Shown: positions 50,393-61,533 of the stretch, piece by piece
Layout: each line of letters begins with the position of its first letter
How positions within the stretch are numbered: the first letter of the stretch is position 1
Source of the DNA: Odiellus spinosus
Taxonomy: Eukaryota > Arthropoda > Arachnida > Opiliones > Phalangiidae
NCBI GenBank assembly: GCA_963920705.1
Contig: OY987225.1
Coordinates: 4,528,334-4,592,333 of the forward strand
Direction: 5' to 3'
Length of the DNA: 64,000 nucleotides
Program-made: the position numbers and the translations under genes
Notes under the pieces: model-generated
Told to the model about the DNA's origin: nothing
Databases searched by the model: none
Seen by the model: only the letters and a program-made list of their open reading frames with translations

Positions 50393-50960
50393 GATGTTAA
50401 TACCTCCGGCAGCCCCAAAGCGAGACACTGAAATCTTTACATTTTCCCACTGTCCTTTAAACCCAATTAAAATAAATTTTCTCATCATTTTTGATGTTAA
50501 TACCTCCGACAGCCGCAGTGAAATCTTTAGATTTTCCCCCATTGCCCTTTAAACTAATTTAAATGAATTTTTTCATCAATTTTGATGTTAATACCTCCGA
50601 CAGCCGCAGTGATATCTTTATATTTTCCCCATTGCCCTTTAAACCAAATTTAAATTTGTTTTTTCATCAATTTTGATGTTTATACCTCCGACAGCCGCAG
50701 TGAAATCTTTATTTTCCCCATTGCCCTTTAAACCTAATTTAAATTAATTTTTTTTCATCAATTTTGATGTTAATACCTCCTACAGCCGCAGTGAAATCTT
50801 TATATTTTCCCCATTGCCCTTTAAACCAAATTTAAATAAATTTTTTTCATCAATTTTGATGTTAAAACCTCCGACAGCCGCAGTGAAATCTTTATAATAT
50901 TCCATTACCCTTTAAACTAAATTCCAATTAATTTTTTCATTATTTTTGATGTTAATACCT
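50389..50960 (+). repeat. Diverged satellite edge: about six ~90-bp monomers
   Basis: Six units begin with gatgttaatacctcc (one with gatgttaaaacctcc, one with gatgtttatacctcc), continue cgacagccgcagtgaaatct and ttccccattgccctttaaac, and end ttttttcatcaatttt. They clearly derive from the same ancestor as the main satellite. They lack about 10 bp in the cacttgattc region and carry 'acctcc' where the main array has 'agctgg'. The final unit breaks off at gatgttaataccttcc, near 50,960. Higher divergence at an array edge is expected, because homogenisation is weak there. Confidence 0.9.
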
Positions 50961-51031
50961 TCCTTATTGCCGTTCGGAATTTCAATCATTTTTAAAAAGG
51001 AGAGTACTTTTAAGGCGGAGAAATTGAAACT
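50961..51031. other. Low-copy spacer, nothing recognised
   Basis: This is 71 bp between the last satellite-like unit and the foldback element. It contains aaggcggagaaatt, which also occurs in variant form inside the neighbouring element. Confidence 0.5.
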
Positions 51032-51541
51032 TAATGTTATTCTATGGGATTTAGATTTTTTGTAAGAGACTTACCTTTGAGATTTATTTTCTAATGATTC
51101 CAGATATTTTTCGGGCTTTATTTTAAGACAAATTTTATAATTTTACACCGATTAGTTTGGCCACAATCTATCAATAAAAACGGCAAAAATATGAAGGAGG
51201 AGAAATTAAGTCATTAGCGTTCAATACCCATAGCCTCCAAATCAAGCGCGCTCCTCCTGCGCGTGATTTTAAAAAGCCATATAAAACCTAAGGCTAATTT
51301 GTCAAATTAGGCCTAGGTTTTTGGCGAATCTATTTCTCCGCCTTGTTGTTCCCTCCGTTTTCATGAATAGATTGTGGGCCAACTAATCGGTGTATTATTA
51401 TGAAATTATTCTTAAAATAAAGCTAGAATCTTAATTCATACCACACGGAAAATCTAAGTTTTAAAAATATCCGGAAGTATTAGAAAATAAACCTGAAAGG
51501 TAAGCCACTTTCAAAAAACCAAATCCCATAGAATAACATTA
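51032..51541. mobile_element. ~510-bp foldback MITE bounded by TA
   Basis: The outer sequence TAATGTTATTCTATGGGATT at the left end is inverted at the right end. Matching arms run from 51,032 to about 51,183 and from about 51,355 to 51,541, the right arm carrying ~35 bp extra. TA at both outer edges (51,032-51,033 and 51,540-51,541) fits a TA target duplication of the Tc1/mariner type, though the superfamily cannot be proved without the source transposase. The middle has no coding frame and holds a further hairpin (51,284-51,320). Confidence 0.8.
51284..51320. repeat. Internal hairpin in the foldback element
   Basis: Two 17-bp arms, aaacctaaggctaattt and aaattaggcctaggttt, are separated by gtc and pair at 15 of 17 positions. 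A second small inverted pair around the gcgcgctcctcctgcgcg core lies at 51,246-51,263. Confidence 0.75.
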
Positions 51542-52117
51542 CGAATTTGGCCATGCGCGAAACCAGCTAAGTACCAAAAAAGGGTCAACTTCAGAATTAA
51601 TTTTAAAATACTAAGACTTAATATTTTTAAATGAAACTTGGAAAAGGCACACATTCGAAACTTGCTCTCCCACTTAAAATTGATTTTAACCGTAACAAAT
51701 AATTCCTCTTTTAGTTCTGCGATGCAAGGGACATGTCCTCGAAAGAGTCGATTTTAATGTTATTTCAATGGGGAAATGGAGCGTTCTGATTGGCTAAAGG
51801 CTGAATTTGTGAAATAACATTACATATGATGATGGGTTCATAGAATATACGGTTTTGCTGCCTGCTTTTTAATTCGCGGATCGATTACGGCGAAAACTTT
51901 CTTGGTACTTTGCCATTCTGCTTCACCGTGCTAAAGAACCCTTGCCTTGGATTTTATACGCGGTTTTATGATATCGTCGAGTACCGTTACATGCCTCGCC
52001 TAGGCCTTTTTTGTCGCTAAGCCTTTGACAAGGGCGGTTTCCAAAACGTCTCCTCGTGCCACGGAACTGGCGTATGTATCCAGATGCCAAAACTCTTAGC
52101 TTCCTACCGCTTGGGTG
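51542..52117. other. Low-copy spacer, no gene recognised
   Basis: This is 576 bp of ordinary base composition, with no long open frame on either strand and no RNA gene recognised. It contains the 68-bp inverted-repeat element at 51,755-51,822. Confidence 0.5.
51755..51822. mobile_element. 68-bp inverted-repeat element sharing ends with the foldback MITE
   Basis: TAATGTTATTTCA at 51,755 is perfectly inverted as TGAAATAACATTA at 51,810-51,822. The first ten bases equal the tips of the 510-bp element and the next few (aatggg) are similar. It is probably an internally deleted relative or a related MITE family. Confidence 0.5.
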
Positions 52118-52303
52118 TTAAGCTGGTTTTTCAAGTAGCGGGCAAAAATCAAGCGGGTACGAGAAAATGAAAGCGAAACGATTTACACGCTCCCGCGCTC
52201 AAAATCGCTTTTATGAAAACGGTCTTTTGCTTAGATATTTTCGTTTTTTCTAGCACCCGCTCGATTTTTGCCCGCTACCCGCTCCTTTGAAAACCCAGCT
52301 TAA
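52118..52303. mobile_element. 186-bp MITE bounded by TTAA
   Basis: The left end TTAAGCTGGTTTTTCAAG and the right end CTTTGAAAACCCAGCTTAA are inverted copies. An inner inverted pair, tagcgggcaaaaatc / gatttttgcccgcta, follows. TTAA at both edges fits a TTAA-specific element (piggyBac- or Kolobok-type). There is no coding capacity. Confidence 0.75.
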
Positions 52304-52398
52304 CGGCGAAATAATACTTTCAAGACGAACAATTTTAAGTATGTGAATCGAACATTTTCTTCATCTCTGGAAATGAGCTCGAAACTTAACCGGAATTC
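52304..52398. other. Low-copy spacer before the minisatellite
   Basis: This is 95 bp between the TTAA element and the first agaaagccagg unit. Nothing was recognised in it. Confidence 0.45.
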
Positions 52399-53586
52399 AG
52401 AAAGCCAGGCTCCCTTTGAATGGCTTTTAGAAAGTGAGGCTCTCTTTGAGGGGCTTTTAGAAAGCGAGGCTCCCTTTGAGAGGGTTTAAGAAAGCCAGGG
52501 CCCTTTCAGGGGCTTTTAAAAAGCATCGCTCCCTTTCATGGGGGCTTTTAGAAAGCCAGGCTCTCTTTCATGGGGCTTTTAGAAAGCCATGCTCCCTTTA
52601 GGAAGCAAGGCTCCCTTTAAAGGAGCTTTTAGAAAGCCAGGCTCCCTTTAAAGGAGCTTTTAGAAAGCCAGGTTCCCTTTTGAGGGGATTTAGAAAGCCA
52701 GTTTCCCTTGTAAGGGGGCCTTTAGAAAGCAGGCTAATTTTGAGGGCCTTCTAGAAAGCCAGGTTACCTATCAGGGGCTTTTAGAAAGCCAGGCTCCCTT
52801 TGATGGAGCTTCTAGAAAGCCAGGCTCCCTTTGATGGAGCTTCTAGAAAGCCAGGCTCCCTTTGAGTGGCTTTTAGAAAGCCAGGCTCCCTTTCAGGGGG
52901 CTTTTAGAAAGCCAGGCTCCCTTTGAGGGCTTCTAGAAATCCAGGCTCCTTTTGAGGGGCTTTTAGATAGCCAGGCTCCCTTTTTGGGGGCTTTTAGAAA
53001 GCCAGGCTCCCTTTTTGGGTGGCTTTTAGAAAGCCAGGCTCCCTTTTTGGGTGGCTTTTAGAAAGCCAGGCTCCCTTTCAGTGGGGCTTTTTGAAAGCTA
53101 GGCTCTATTTGGGGGGCTTTTAGAAAGCGAGCCTGCCTTCCAGGGGGCTTTTAGAAAACCAGGCTCCCTTTCAGTGGGGCTTTTAGAAAGCCAGTTTCCC
53201 TTTGAGGGGACTTTTAGAAAGCGAGGCTCCCTTTGAGGGGCTTTTAGAAAACCAGGCTCCCTTTGAATGGCTTTTAGAAAGCCAGGCTCCCTTTCAGTGT
53301 GGCTTTTAGAAAGCGAGGCTCTCTTTGAGGGGCTTTTAGAAAGTCAGGTTACCTTTCAGGGGCTTTTAGAAAGCCTGGCTCCCTTTGATGGAGCTTCTAG
53401 AAAGCCAGACTCCCTTTGATGGAGCTTCTAGAAAGCCAGGCTCCCTTTGATGGAGCTTCTAGAAAGCGAGGCTCCCTTTGATGGAGCTTCTAGAAAGCGA
53501 GGCTCCCTTTGAGGGGCTTTTAGAAAGCGAGGCTCCCTTTGAAGGGGATTTTAGAAAACCAGGCTCCCTTTGGAGCGGCTTTTAGA

Positions 53587-56500
53587 AAGTAAGGCTCCCC
53601 TTGAAGGGGCTTCTAGAAAGCGAGGCTCCCTTTCAGGGGGCTTTTACAGAGCCAGGCTCCGTTTCAGGGAGGCTTTTAGAAAGCCTGGCACCCTTTCAGG
53701 GTGATTTTAGAAATCCAGGCTCCTTTTTTAGGGGATTTTAGAATGCCAGGCTCCCGTCGAGGGTTTTTTAGAAAGCCAGGCCCCCTTTCAAGGGCTTTTA
53801 GAAAGCCAGGCTCCTTTTGAGGGGCTTCTAGAAAGCCAGGTTCAATTTCAGGGGCTTTTAGAATGCCAGGCTCCCTATGAGGGATATTCTAGAAAGACAG
53901 GCTCTCTTTAAGGGGCTTCTAGAAAGCAGGGCTCCCTTTCAGGGGGCTTTTAGAAAGACAGGCTCCCTTTTTGGGGGCTTTTAGAAAGCCAGGCTCCTTT
54001 TTTGGGGGCTTTAGAAAGCCAGGCTCCCTTTTTGGGTGGCTTTTAGAAAGCCAGGCTCTCTTTCAGTGGGGCTTTTTGAAAGCGAGGCTCTCTTTGGGGG
54101 CTTTTAGAAAGCGAGGCTCATTTCCAGGGGGCTTTTAGAAAGCGACGCTGCCTTCCAGGCGGCTTTTAGAAAACCAGGCTCCCTTTCAGTGGGGCTTTTA
54201 GAAAGCCAGTTTCCCTTTGATGGGACTTTTAGAAAGCGAGGCTCCCTTTGAGGGGCTTTTAGAAAGCCAGGCTCCCTTTGAATGGCTTTTAGAAAACCAG
54301 GCTCCCTTTGAATGGCTTTTAGAAAGCCAGGCTCGCTTTCAGTGTGGCTTTTAGAAAGCGAGGCTCTCTTTGAGGGGCTTTTAGAAAGCCAGGTTATCTT
54401 TCAGGGGCTTTTAGAAAGCCAGGCTCCCTTTGATGGAGCTTCTATAAAGCCAGGCTCCCTTTGATGGAGCTTCTAGAAAGCCAGGCTCCCTTTGATGGAG
54501 CTTCTAGGAAGCGAGGCTCCCTTTGATGGAGCTTCTAGAAAGCCAGGCTCCCTTTGAGGGGCTTTTAGAAAGCCAGGCTCCCTTTCAGGGGGCTTTTAGA
54601 AAGAGAAGCTCCCTTTTTGGGGGCTTTTAGAAAGCCAGTCTTCCTTTTTGGATGGCTTTTAGAAAGCGAGGCTCCCTTTGAAGGGGCTTTTAGAAAACCA
54701 GGCTCCCTTTGGAGCAGCTTTTAGAAAGTAAGACTCCCCTTGAAGGGGCATCTAGAAAGCGAGGCTCCCTTTCAGGGGGCTTTTACAGAGCTAGGCTCCG
54801 TTTCAGAGAGGCTTTTAGAAAGCCTGGCTCCCTTTCAGGGTGACTTTTAGAAATCCAGGCTCTGTTTTTAGGGGATTTTAGAATGCCAGGCTCCCGTCGA
54901 GGGTTTTTTAGAAAGCCAGGCCCCCTTTCAAGGGCTTTTAGAAAGCCAGTTTCCATTTGAGGGACCTTTAGAAAGCTCGGCTCCCTTTATAGGGCTTTTA
55001 GAAAGCGAGGCTCCCATTGAGGTTTTTTTAGAAAATCATGCTCCTTTTGAGGGGCCTCTAGAAAGCCAGGCTCCTTTTGAGGGGCCTCTAGAAAGCCAGG
55101 CTCCTTTTGAGGGGCCTCTAGAAAGACAGGCTCCTTTTGAGGGGCCTCTAGAAAGACAGGCTCCCTTTCAGGGGCTATTATAAAGCGAGGCTCCCTTTGA
55201 GTGGCTTTTAGAAAGCCAGGCTCACTTTAAAGGGGCTTCTAGAAAGACAGGTTCCCTTTTGAGGGGGTTGAGAATGCCAGGTTCCCTTTTGAGGGGATTG
55301 AGAATGCCAGTTTCCCTTGTGAGGGGGCCTTTAGAAAGAAAGGCTCCCTTTCAGGGGATTTTAAAAAGCAGGGCTCCCTTTGAGGGAGCTTCTAGAAAGC
55401 TAGGCTCCCTTTGAGGGGGCTTCTAGAAAGCCAGGCTCCCTTTGAGGGGGCTTCTAGAAAGCCAGGCTCCTTTTCAGTGCGGCTTTTAGAAAGCCAGGCT
55501 CCTTTTCAGGGGGGCTTTTAGAAAGCCAGGCTCCCTTTCAAGGGCTTTTAGAAAGAAAGGCTCCTTTTTAGGGGCTTCTAGAAAGCCAGGATCCCTTTCA
55601 GGGGCTTTTAGAATGCGAGGCTCCTTTGAAGGGGCTTCTAGAAAGCCAGGTTCCCTTTTGAGGGGGGCTTCTAGAAAGCCAGGTTCCCTTTTGAGGGGGG
55701 CTTCTAGAAAGCCAGGTTCCCTTTCAGGGGCTTCTAGAAAGCCAGGTTCCCTTTCAGGGGTCTTTTAGGAAGCGAGGTTCCCTTTGAGGGTCTTTTAGAA
55801 AGCCAGGCTCCCTTTCAGGGGGATTTTAGAAAGCCATGCTCCTTTTTTAGGAGATTTTAGAAAGCCAGGTTCCCGTTGAGGGTTTTTTAAAAAGCCAGGC
55901 TCCCTTTGAAGGGGCTTCTAGAAAGCGAGGCTCCCTTTCAGGGGGCTTTTAGATATCCAGGCTATTTCAGGAGCGGCTTTTAGAAAGTATGGCTCCCCTT
56001 GAAGGGGCTTCTAAAAAGAGAGGCTCCCTTTCAGGGGGGCTTTTACAGAGCCAGACTCCGTTTCAGGGAGGCTTTTAGAAAGCCAGGCTCCATTTCAGGG
56101 TGCTTTTAGAAAGCCAGGCTCCTTTTTTAGGGGATTTTTGAAAGCCAGGCTCCTTTTGAGGGGCTTGGAGAAAGCCAGGTTTCCTTTCATGGGCTTCTAA
56201 AAAGCCAGCCTCCTTTGAAGGGGCTTCTAAAAAGCCAGTTTCCCTTTGAGGTGACTTTTGCAAAGCGAGGCTCCCTTTGAATGGCTTTTAGAAAGCCAGG
56301 CTCCCTTTCAGGGGAGCTTTTAGAAAGCCAGGCTCCCTTTCAGGGGGCTTTTAGAAAGACAGTCTCCCTTTCAGTGGGGCTTTTAGAAAGGGAGGCTCCC
56401 TTTGAGGGGGCTTTTAGAAAACCAGGCTCCCTTTGGAGCGGCTTTTTGAAAGCCAGGCTCCCTTTGAAGGGGCTTCTTACAGAGGGCTTTTTCAGAGTCA

Positions 56501-57250
56501 GGCTCCCTTTCAGGTGGCTTTTAGAAATCCAGGCTCCTTTCAGGGGGCTTTTAGAAAGCCAGGTTCCTCTTTTAGGGGATTTTAGAAAGCCAGGCTCTTT
56601 TGAGGGGCTTCTAGAAAGCCAGGCTCTTTTGAGGGGCTTCTAGAAAGCCAGGTTCCCTTTCAGGCCCTTTTTGGAATGCCAGGCTGCTTTGAAGGGGCTT
56701 CTATAAAGCCCGGTTCCCTTTTGAGTGGGGCTTTTAAGAAAGCCAGTTTCTCTTTGAGGGACTTTTCAGTGGGGCTTTTAGAAAGGGAGTCTCCGTTTGA
56801 GGGGGCTTTTAGAAATCCAGGCTCCTTTCAGGGGGCTTTTAGAAAGCCAGGTTCCTCTTTTAGGGGCTTTTAGAAAGCCAAGTTCCCTTTCAGGGGTCTT
56901 TTAGGAAGCGAGGCTCCCTTTGAGGGGCTTTTAAAAGCCAGGGTCTCTTTCAGGGGGATTTTAGAAGGCCATGCTCCTTTTTTAGGTGATTTTAGAAAGA
57001 CAGGCTCCCGTTGAGGGTTTTTTCAAAAGCCAGGCTCCCTTTGAAGGGGCTTCTAGAAAGCGAGGCTCCCTTTCAGGGGGATTTTAGATATCCAGGCTCC
57101 TTTCAGGAGCGGCTTTTAGAAAGTAAGGCTCCCCTTGAAGGGGCTTCTAGAAAGCGAGGCTCCCTTTCAGGGGGGCTTTTACAGAGCCTGGCTCCATTTC
57201 AGGGAGGCTTTTAGAAAGCCAGGCTCCATTTCAGGGTGCTTTTAGAAAGC
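53587..57250 (+). repeat. ~1.13-kb super-repeats within the minisatellite
   Basis: The marker run agaaagtaaggctccccttg, then a 'cttttacagagcc' unit, a 'gtttcagggaggc' unit and the 'cccg..gagggttttttagaaa' unit, appears at about 53,587, 54,725, 55,987 and 57,120. Three spacings are near 1,138, 1,262 and 1,134 bp. The run at 53,023-53,540 is likewise repeated at about 54,028-54,545. Confidence 0.75.
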
Positions 57251-58509
57251 CAGGCTCCTTTTTTAGGGGATTTTAGAAAGCCAGGCTCCTTTTGAGGGGC
57301 TTGGAGAAAGCCAGGTTTCCTTTCAGGGGCTTTTAGAATGCCAGGCTCCTTAGAAGGGGTTCTTCTAAAAAGCCAGCCTCCTTAGAAGGGGCTTCTAAAA
57401 AGCCAGACTCCTTAGAAGGGGTTCTTCTAAAAAGCCAGACTCCTTTGAAGGGGCTTCTAAAAAGCCAGTTTCCCTTTGAGGTGACTTTTAGAAAGCGAGG
57501 CTCCCTTTGAATGGCTTTTAGAAGCCAGGCTCCCTCTCAGGGGAGCTTTTAGAAAGCCAGGCTCCCTTTCAGGGAAGCTTTTAGAAAGCCAGGCTCCCTT
57601 TCAGGGGGCTTTTAGAAAGCCAGTCTCCATTTCAGTGGCGCTTTTAGAAAGGGAGGCTCCCTTTGAGGGGGCTTTTAGAAAACCAGGCTCCATTTGGAGC
57701 GGCTTTTAGAAATCCAGGCTCCTTTCAGGGGGCTTTTAGAAAGCCAGGTTCCTCTTTTAGGGGATTTTAGAAAGCCAGGCTCCTTTTGAGTGGCTTCTAG
57801 AAAGCCAGGTTGCCTTTTGAGTGGGGCTTTAAGAAAGCCAGTTTCCCTTTGAGGGACCTTTAGAAAGCCAGGCTCCCTTTAGAGGGCGTTTAGAAAGCCA
57901 GGCTCAAATTGAGGCTTTTTTTAGAAAGCCATGCTCCTTTTGAGGGGCCTCTAGAAGCCATGCTCCTTTTGAGGGGCTTCTAGAAAGCCAGGTTCCCTTT
58001 CAGGGGCTTTTAGAAAGCCAGGCTCCCTTTGAGGGGGCTTTAAGAAAGCGAGGCTCCCTTTGATTGGCTTTTAGAAATCCAGGTTCCCTTTCAGTATAGC
58101 TTTTAGAAAGCCCGGCTCCCTTTCTGTGTGGCTTTTAGAAAGTGAGCCTCTCTTTGAGGGGCTTTTAGAAAGCGAGACTCTCTTTGAGGGGCTTTTAGAA
58201 AGCGAGACTCTCTTTGAGGGGCTTTTAGAAAGCCAGGCTCCCTTTGAGGGGCTTTTAGAAAGCGAGGCTCCCTTTGATTGGCTTTTAGAAAGCCAGGTTC
58301 CCATTCAGGGGAGCTTTTAGAAAACCAGGCTCCCTTTGGAGCGGCTTTTAGAAAGCCAGGCTCCTTTTGAAGGGGGCTTTTACAGAGCCAGGCTCCTTTT
58401 CAGGGAGGCTTTTAGAAAGCCAGGCTCCCTTTTAGGGAGGCTTTTAGAAACCCAGGCTCCCGTTCAGGGGCTTTTAGAAAAGCGAGGCTCCCATTGAGAG
58501 GCTTTGAGA

Positions 58510-59170
58510 AAGCCAGGGCCCTTTCAGGGGCTTTTAAAAAGCATCGCTCCCTTTCATAGGGGCTTTTAGAAAGCCAGGCTCCCTTTCATGGGGGCTTTTA
58601 GAAAGCCATGTTTCCTTTCAGGGAGTTTTTAGAAAGCCAGGATCCTTTTAAATGGGCTTCTAGAAAGTCAGGCTCCCTTTAAAGGGGGCTTTTAGAAAGC
58701 GGTAATCCTTTTCAGGGGGGCTTTTAGAAAGCCAGGCTCCCTTTCAAGGGCTTGTAGAAAGCCAGGCTATCTTTGAGGGGGCTTTTAGAAAGCCAGGCTC
58801 CCTTTCAAGCGCTTTAAGAAAGCCATGCACCTTTCAGGGGGGCTTTTAGAAAGCTATGCTCCCTTTCAGGGGGGCTTTTAGAAAGCTATGCTCCCTTTCA
58901 GGGGTACTTTTAGAACGCCAGGTTCCCTTTCAATGTGGCTTTTAGAAAGCGAGGCTCTCTTTGAGGGGCCTTTAGAAAGCGAGGCTCCCTTTGAGAGGAT
59001 TTAAGAAAGCCAGCGCCCTTTCAGGGGCTTTTAGAAAGCCATGTTTCCTTTCAGGGAGTTTTTAGAAAGCCAGGATCCTTTTAAATGGGCTTCTAGAAAG
59101 TCAGGCTCCCTTTAAAGGGGGCTTTTAGAAAGCGGTAATCCTTTTCAGGGGGGCTTTTAGAAAGCCAGGC
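58510..59170 (+). repeat. Local duplication in the minisatellite, offset about 437 bp
   Basis: The rare variants gccatgtttcctttcaggga, ccaggatccttttaaatggg and aaagcggtaatccttttcag occur in this order at about 58,605-58,720 and again at about 59,040-59,160. The nearby aaagcatcgctccctttcat variant also occurs near the start of the array (52,530). Confidence 0.7.
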
Positions 59171-60483
59171 TCCCTTTCAAGGGCTTGTAGAAAGCCAGGC
59201 TCCCTTTAAAGGGGCTTCTAGAAAGCCAGGCTCCTTTTAAAGGGGCTTTTAGAAAGCCAGGTTCACTTTTGAGGGGGTGGAGAATGCCAGTTTCCCTTGT
59301 GAGGGGGCCTTTAGAAAGCCAGGCTCCCTTTCAGGGGGCCTTTAGAAAGCCAGGCTCCCTTTCAGGGGGCCTTTAGAAAGCCAGGCTCCCTTTCAGGGGA
59401 TTTTAGGAAGCCAGGCTCCCTTTGAGGGAGCTTCTAGAAAGCCAGGCTCCCTTTGAGGGGGCTTCTAGAAAGCCAGGCTCCCTTAGAGGGGGCTTCTAGA
59501 AAGCCAGGCTCCCTTTCAGGGGCTTTTAGAAAGCCAGGTTCCCTTTTTGGGTGGCTTTTTGAAAGCCAGGCTCCCTTTTTGGGTGGCTTTTAGAAAGCCA
59601 GGCTCCCTTTCAGGGGGGCTTTTAGAAAGCCAGGCTCCCTTTCAAGGGCTTTTAGAAAGCCAGGCTCCTTTTGAGGGGCTTCTAGAAAGCCAGGATTCCT
59701 TTCAGGGGCCTTTAGAATACCAGGCTATTTTGAAGGGGCTTTTAGAAAGCCAGGTCCCCTTTTGAGGGGGGCTTCTAGAAAGCCAGGCTCCTTTTCTGTG
59801 GCTTTTAGAAAGTGAGCCTCTCTTTGAGGGGCTTTTAGAAAGCGAGGCTCTCTTTGAGGGGCTTTTAGAAAGCCAGGCTTCTTTTGAGGGGATTCTAGTA
59901 AGCCAGGCTCCCTTTCAGGGGCTTTAAGAATGCCAGGCTCCCTTTGAGTGAGCTTCTAGAAAGCCAGCATCCCTTTGAGGGAGCTTCTAGGAAGCCAGGC
60001 TCCCTTTGAGGGCTTTTAGAAAGCCAGGCTCCCTTTGAGTTGGCTTTTAGAAAACCAGGCTCTATTTGGAGCCGCTTTTAGAAAGCCAGGCTCCTTTTGT
60101 GGGGCTTCTAGAAAGCCAGGTTCCCTTTCAGGGGCTTTCAGAATGCCAGGCTCCCTTTGAGGGAGCTTCTAGAAAGACAGGCTCTCTATAAGGGGCTTCT
60201 AGAAAGCTGGGCTCCCTTTCAGGGGGCTTCTAGAAAGCCAGTCTCCCTTTCAGTGGGGCTTTTAGAAAGCGAGGGTTTTTTTGGGTGGCTTTTAGAAAGC
60301 GAGGATCCCTTCCAGGGGGCTTTTAGAAAGCCAGTTTCCCTTTGAGGGGCTTTTAGAAAGCCAGGCTCCTTTTGAATGACTTTTAGAAAACCAGGCTCCC
60401 TTTGAATGGCTTTTAGAAAGCCAAGCTCCCTTTTTGGGGGCTTTTAGAAAGCCAGGCTCCCTTTTTGGGTGGCTTTTAGAAAG

Positions 60484-60488
60484 CCAGG
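60484..60488. repeat. Left target-site duplication CCAGG
   Basis: CCAGG is part of the minisatellite unit (agaaagccaggctccc). It is present both before and after the inserted element, whereas an uninterrupted unit has it once. Confidence 0.8.
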
Positions 60489-60786
60489 GAGTCTATTCTC
60501 TAACTTCATTCGGATCGAAAGCTGCTCGAATCATTCGGAATTCGGGTTGTCTGGGCCAAAAATACAAATAAGCGTATTCTGTAGGGCTCGAATGCGAATC
60601 ATTCGGTTCGGGTTGATTCGAACCATTCGGCGGCCGATAGAGCCGTCCGAATCAAGTTTCCTCTCCTTTTGAGTGTTTTCCCCCTTTCGTTCAGCCCCGT
60701 TGCTCCTCGTCTCATGGTGTTTGTACGTAAAATTTAACCGCCATGTTTCATCAACTACAAATCAAAATAATCAAATTTGCGGCAAT

Positions 60787-60995
60787 AAATGATTGTATTT
60801 ATTTTAAATTAAATCTAATCATTTTAAGTTTAACGGTAAATGATTGCATTTATTTTAAATTAAATAACATAAAAGTTTAACGCTAGATGATTGAATTTAT
60901 TTAATATTGATATTAAATCTAATAATTAAAAGTCTAGTACGCTAGATGATCGTATTTAAATAAAATTAATATTAAATCTTGTGATTTGGAGCATT
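60787..60995 (+). repeat. Four imperfect ~50-bp tandem copies inside the inserted element
   Basis: The copies start near 60,787, 60,838, 60,885 and 60,944. Each has the pattern a(a/g)atgat(t/c)g.attta followed by ttaaattaaat-like and agtttaacg(g/c)t-like parts. Lengths are about 47 to 59 bp. Confidence 0.65.
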
Positions 60996-61520
60996 ACTCT
61001 GAATTATTGTTTTATTACGTATCAAATTTATTTCACGAAAGGATTCTTCTAGATAAATACCAACGATTGGTATTTTTATTGCCATCTAAATTTAAATTAA
61101 AATGGTTATTTAAACCAATGGTATTATGAAAACCATATAAACTACATAAGTCTGAAATTACCATTTTATTTAATCGTTTATTGAATGAAGAATCATTATT
61201 CCTATACTAACCCTTAATTTCAAATAAGTTTACACTCTCAGTTTCATTAAATTTTAAAAAATAAAAATAACTAAGAGGCATATTCATAATTTGATCAATA
61301 TAATAATGCTAAATTTCCCAAGAAATCAAACATATTTGATCGAGTTGAATAATGTCCCAAAACTATTATTTTAAAAATCTAAATATTTTTAAATATTCCC
61401 GCCCGAATTCTGACCAATAAGAGAGAAATAATACCTCGCGATCTCCTACTTTCTCCACATGACGTACACTATGATTCGGATTCGGGCTCGAAGGGATCCG
61501 AATCACCATTCGAATAAGGG

Positions 61521-61533
61521 TTAGAGAATAGGC
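61521..61533 (-). repeat. Internal copy of the element's terminal motif
   Basis: TTAGAGAATAGGC repeats the right tip (61,609-61,621) about 88 bp further in. With its flank (cgaataaggg) it resembles the left tip and its flank (ctaacttcattcgg) better than the outer right tip does, suggesting that the original right end was here. Confidence 0.6.

Larger units (their letters stand above)
52399..60488 (+). repeat. ~30-bp minisatellite array, left part (about 260 units)
   Basis: The unit is ggcttttagaaagccaggct followed by ccctttgaggg, 30 to 32 bp long. Frequent variants are cttctagaaagc, aaagcgaggctc, ccctttcagggg, ccctttgaatgg and ccctttttgggtgg. Length varies by one to three bases between units, mainly in the G run. 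The unit is a chain of quasi-palindromes: ggctttTAGaaagcc, agccAggct and ccctttgAGGG-type arms. Larger blocks recur at about 1.13 kb. No gene is present; short open frames arise because 30 bp is ten codons. Confidence 0.97.

Noticed and set aside
50961-52398. Small gene or tRNA in the low-copy spacer
   Set aside because: I saw no frame over 60 codons on either strand and no tRNA arms. The structured parts are explained by inverted-repeat elements.
52399-60488. CRISPR array
   Set aside because: There are short regular repeats but no unique spacers, repeats vary, and the surrounding DNA is eukaryotic in character.
60469-60672. 67-codon open frame at the left end of the inserted element
   Set aside because: It begins in minisatellite sequence and crosses into the element's ATTCGG cluster, so it is an accidental junction frame.
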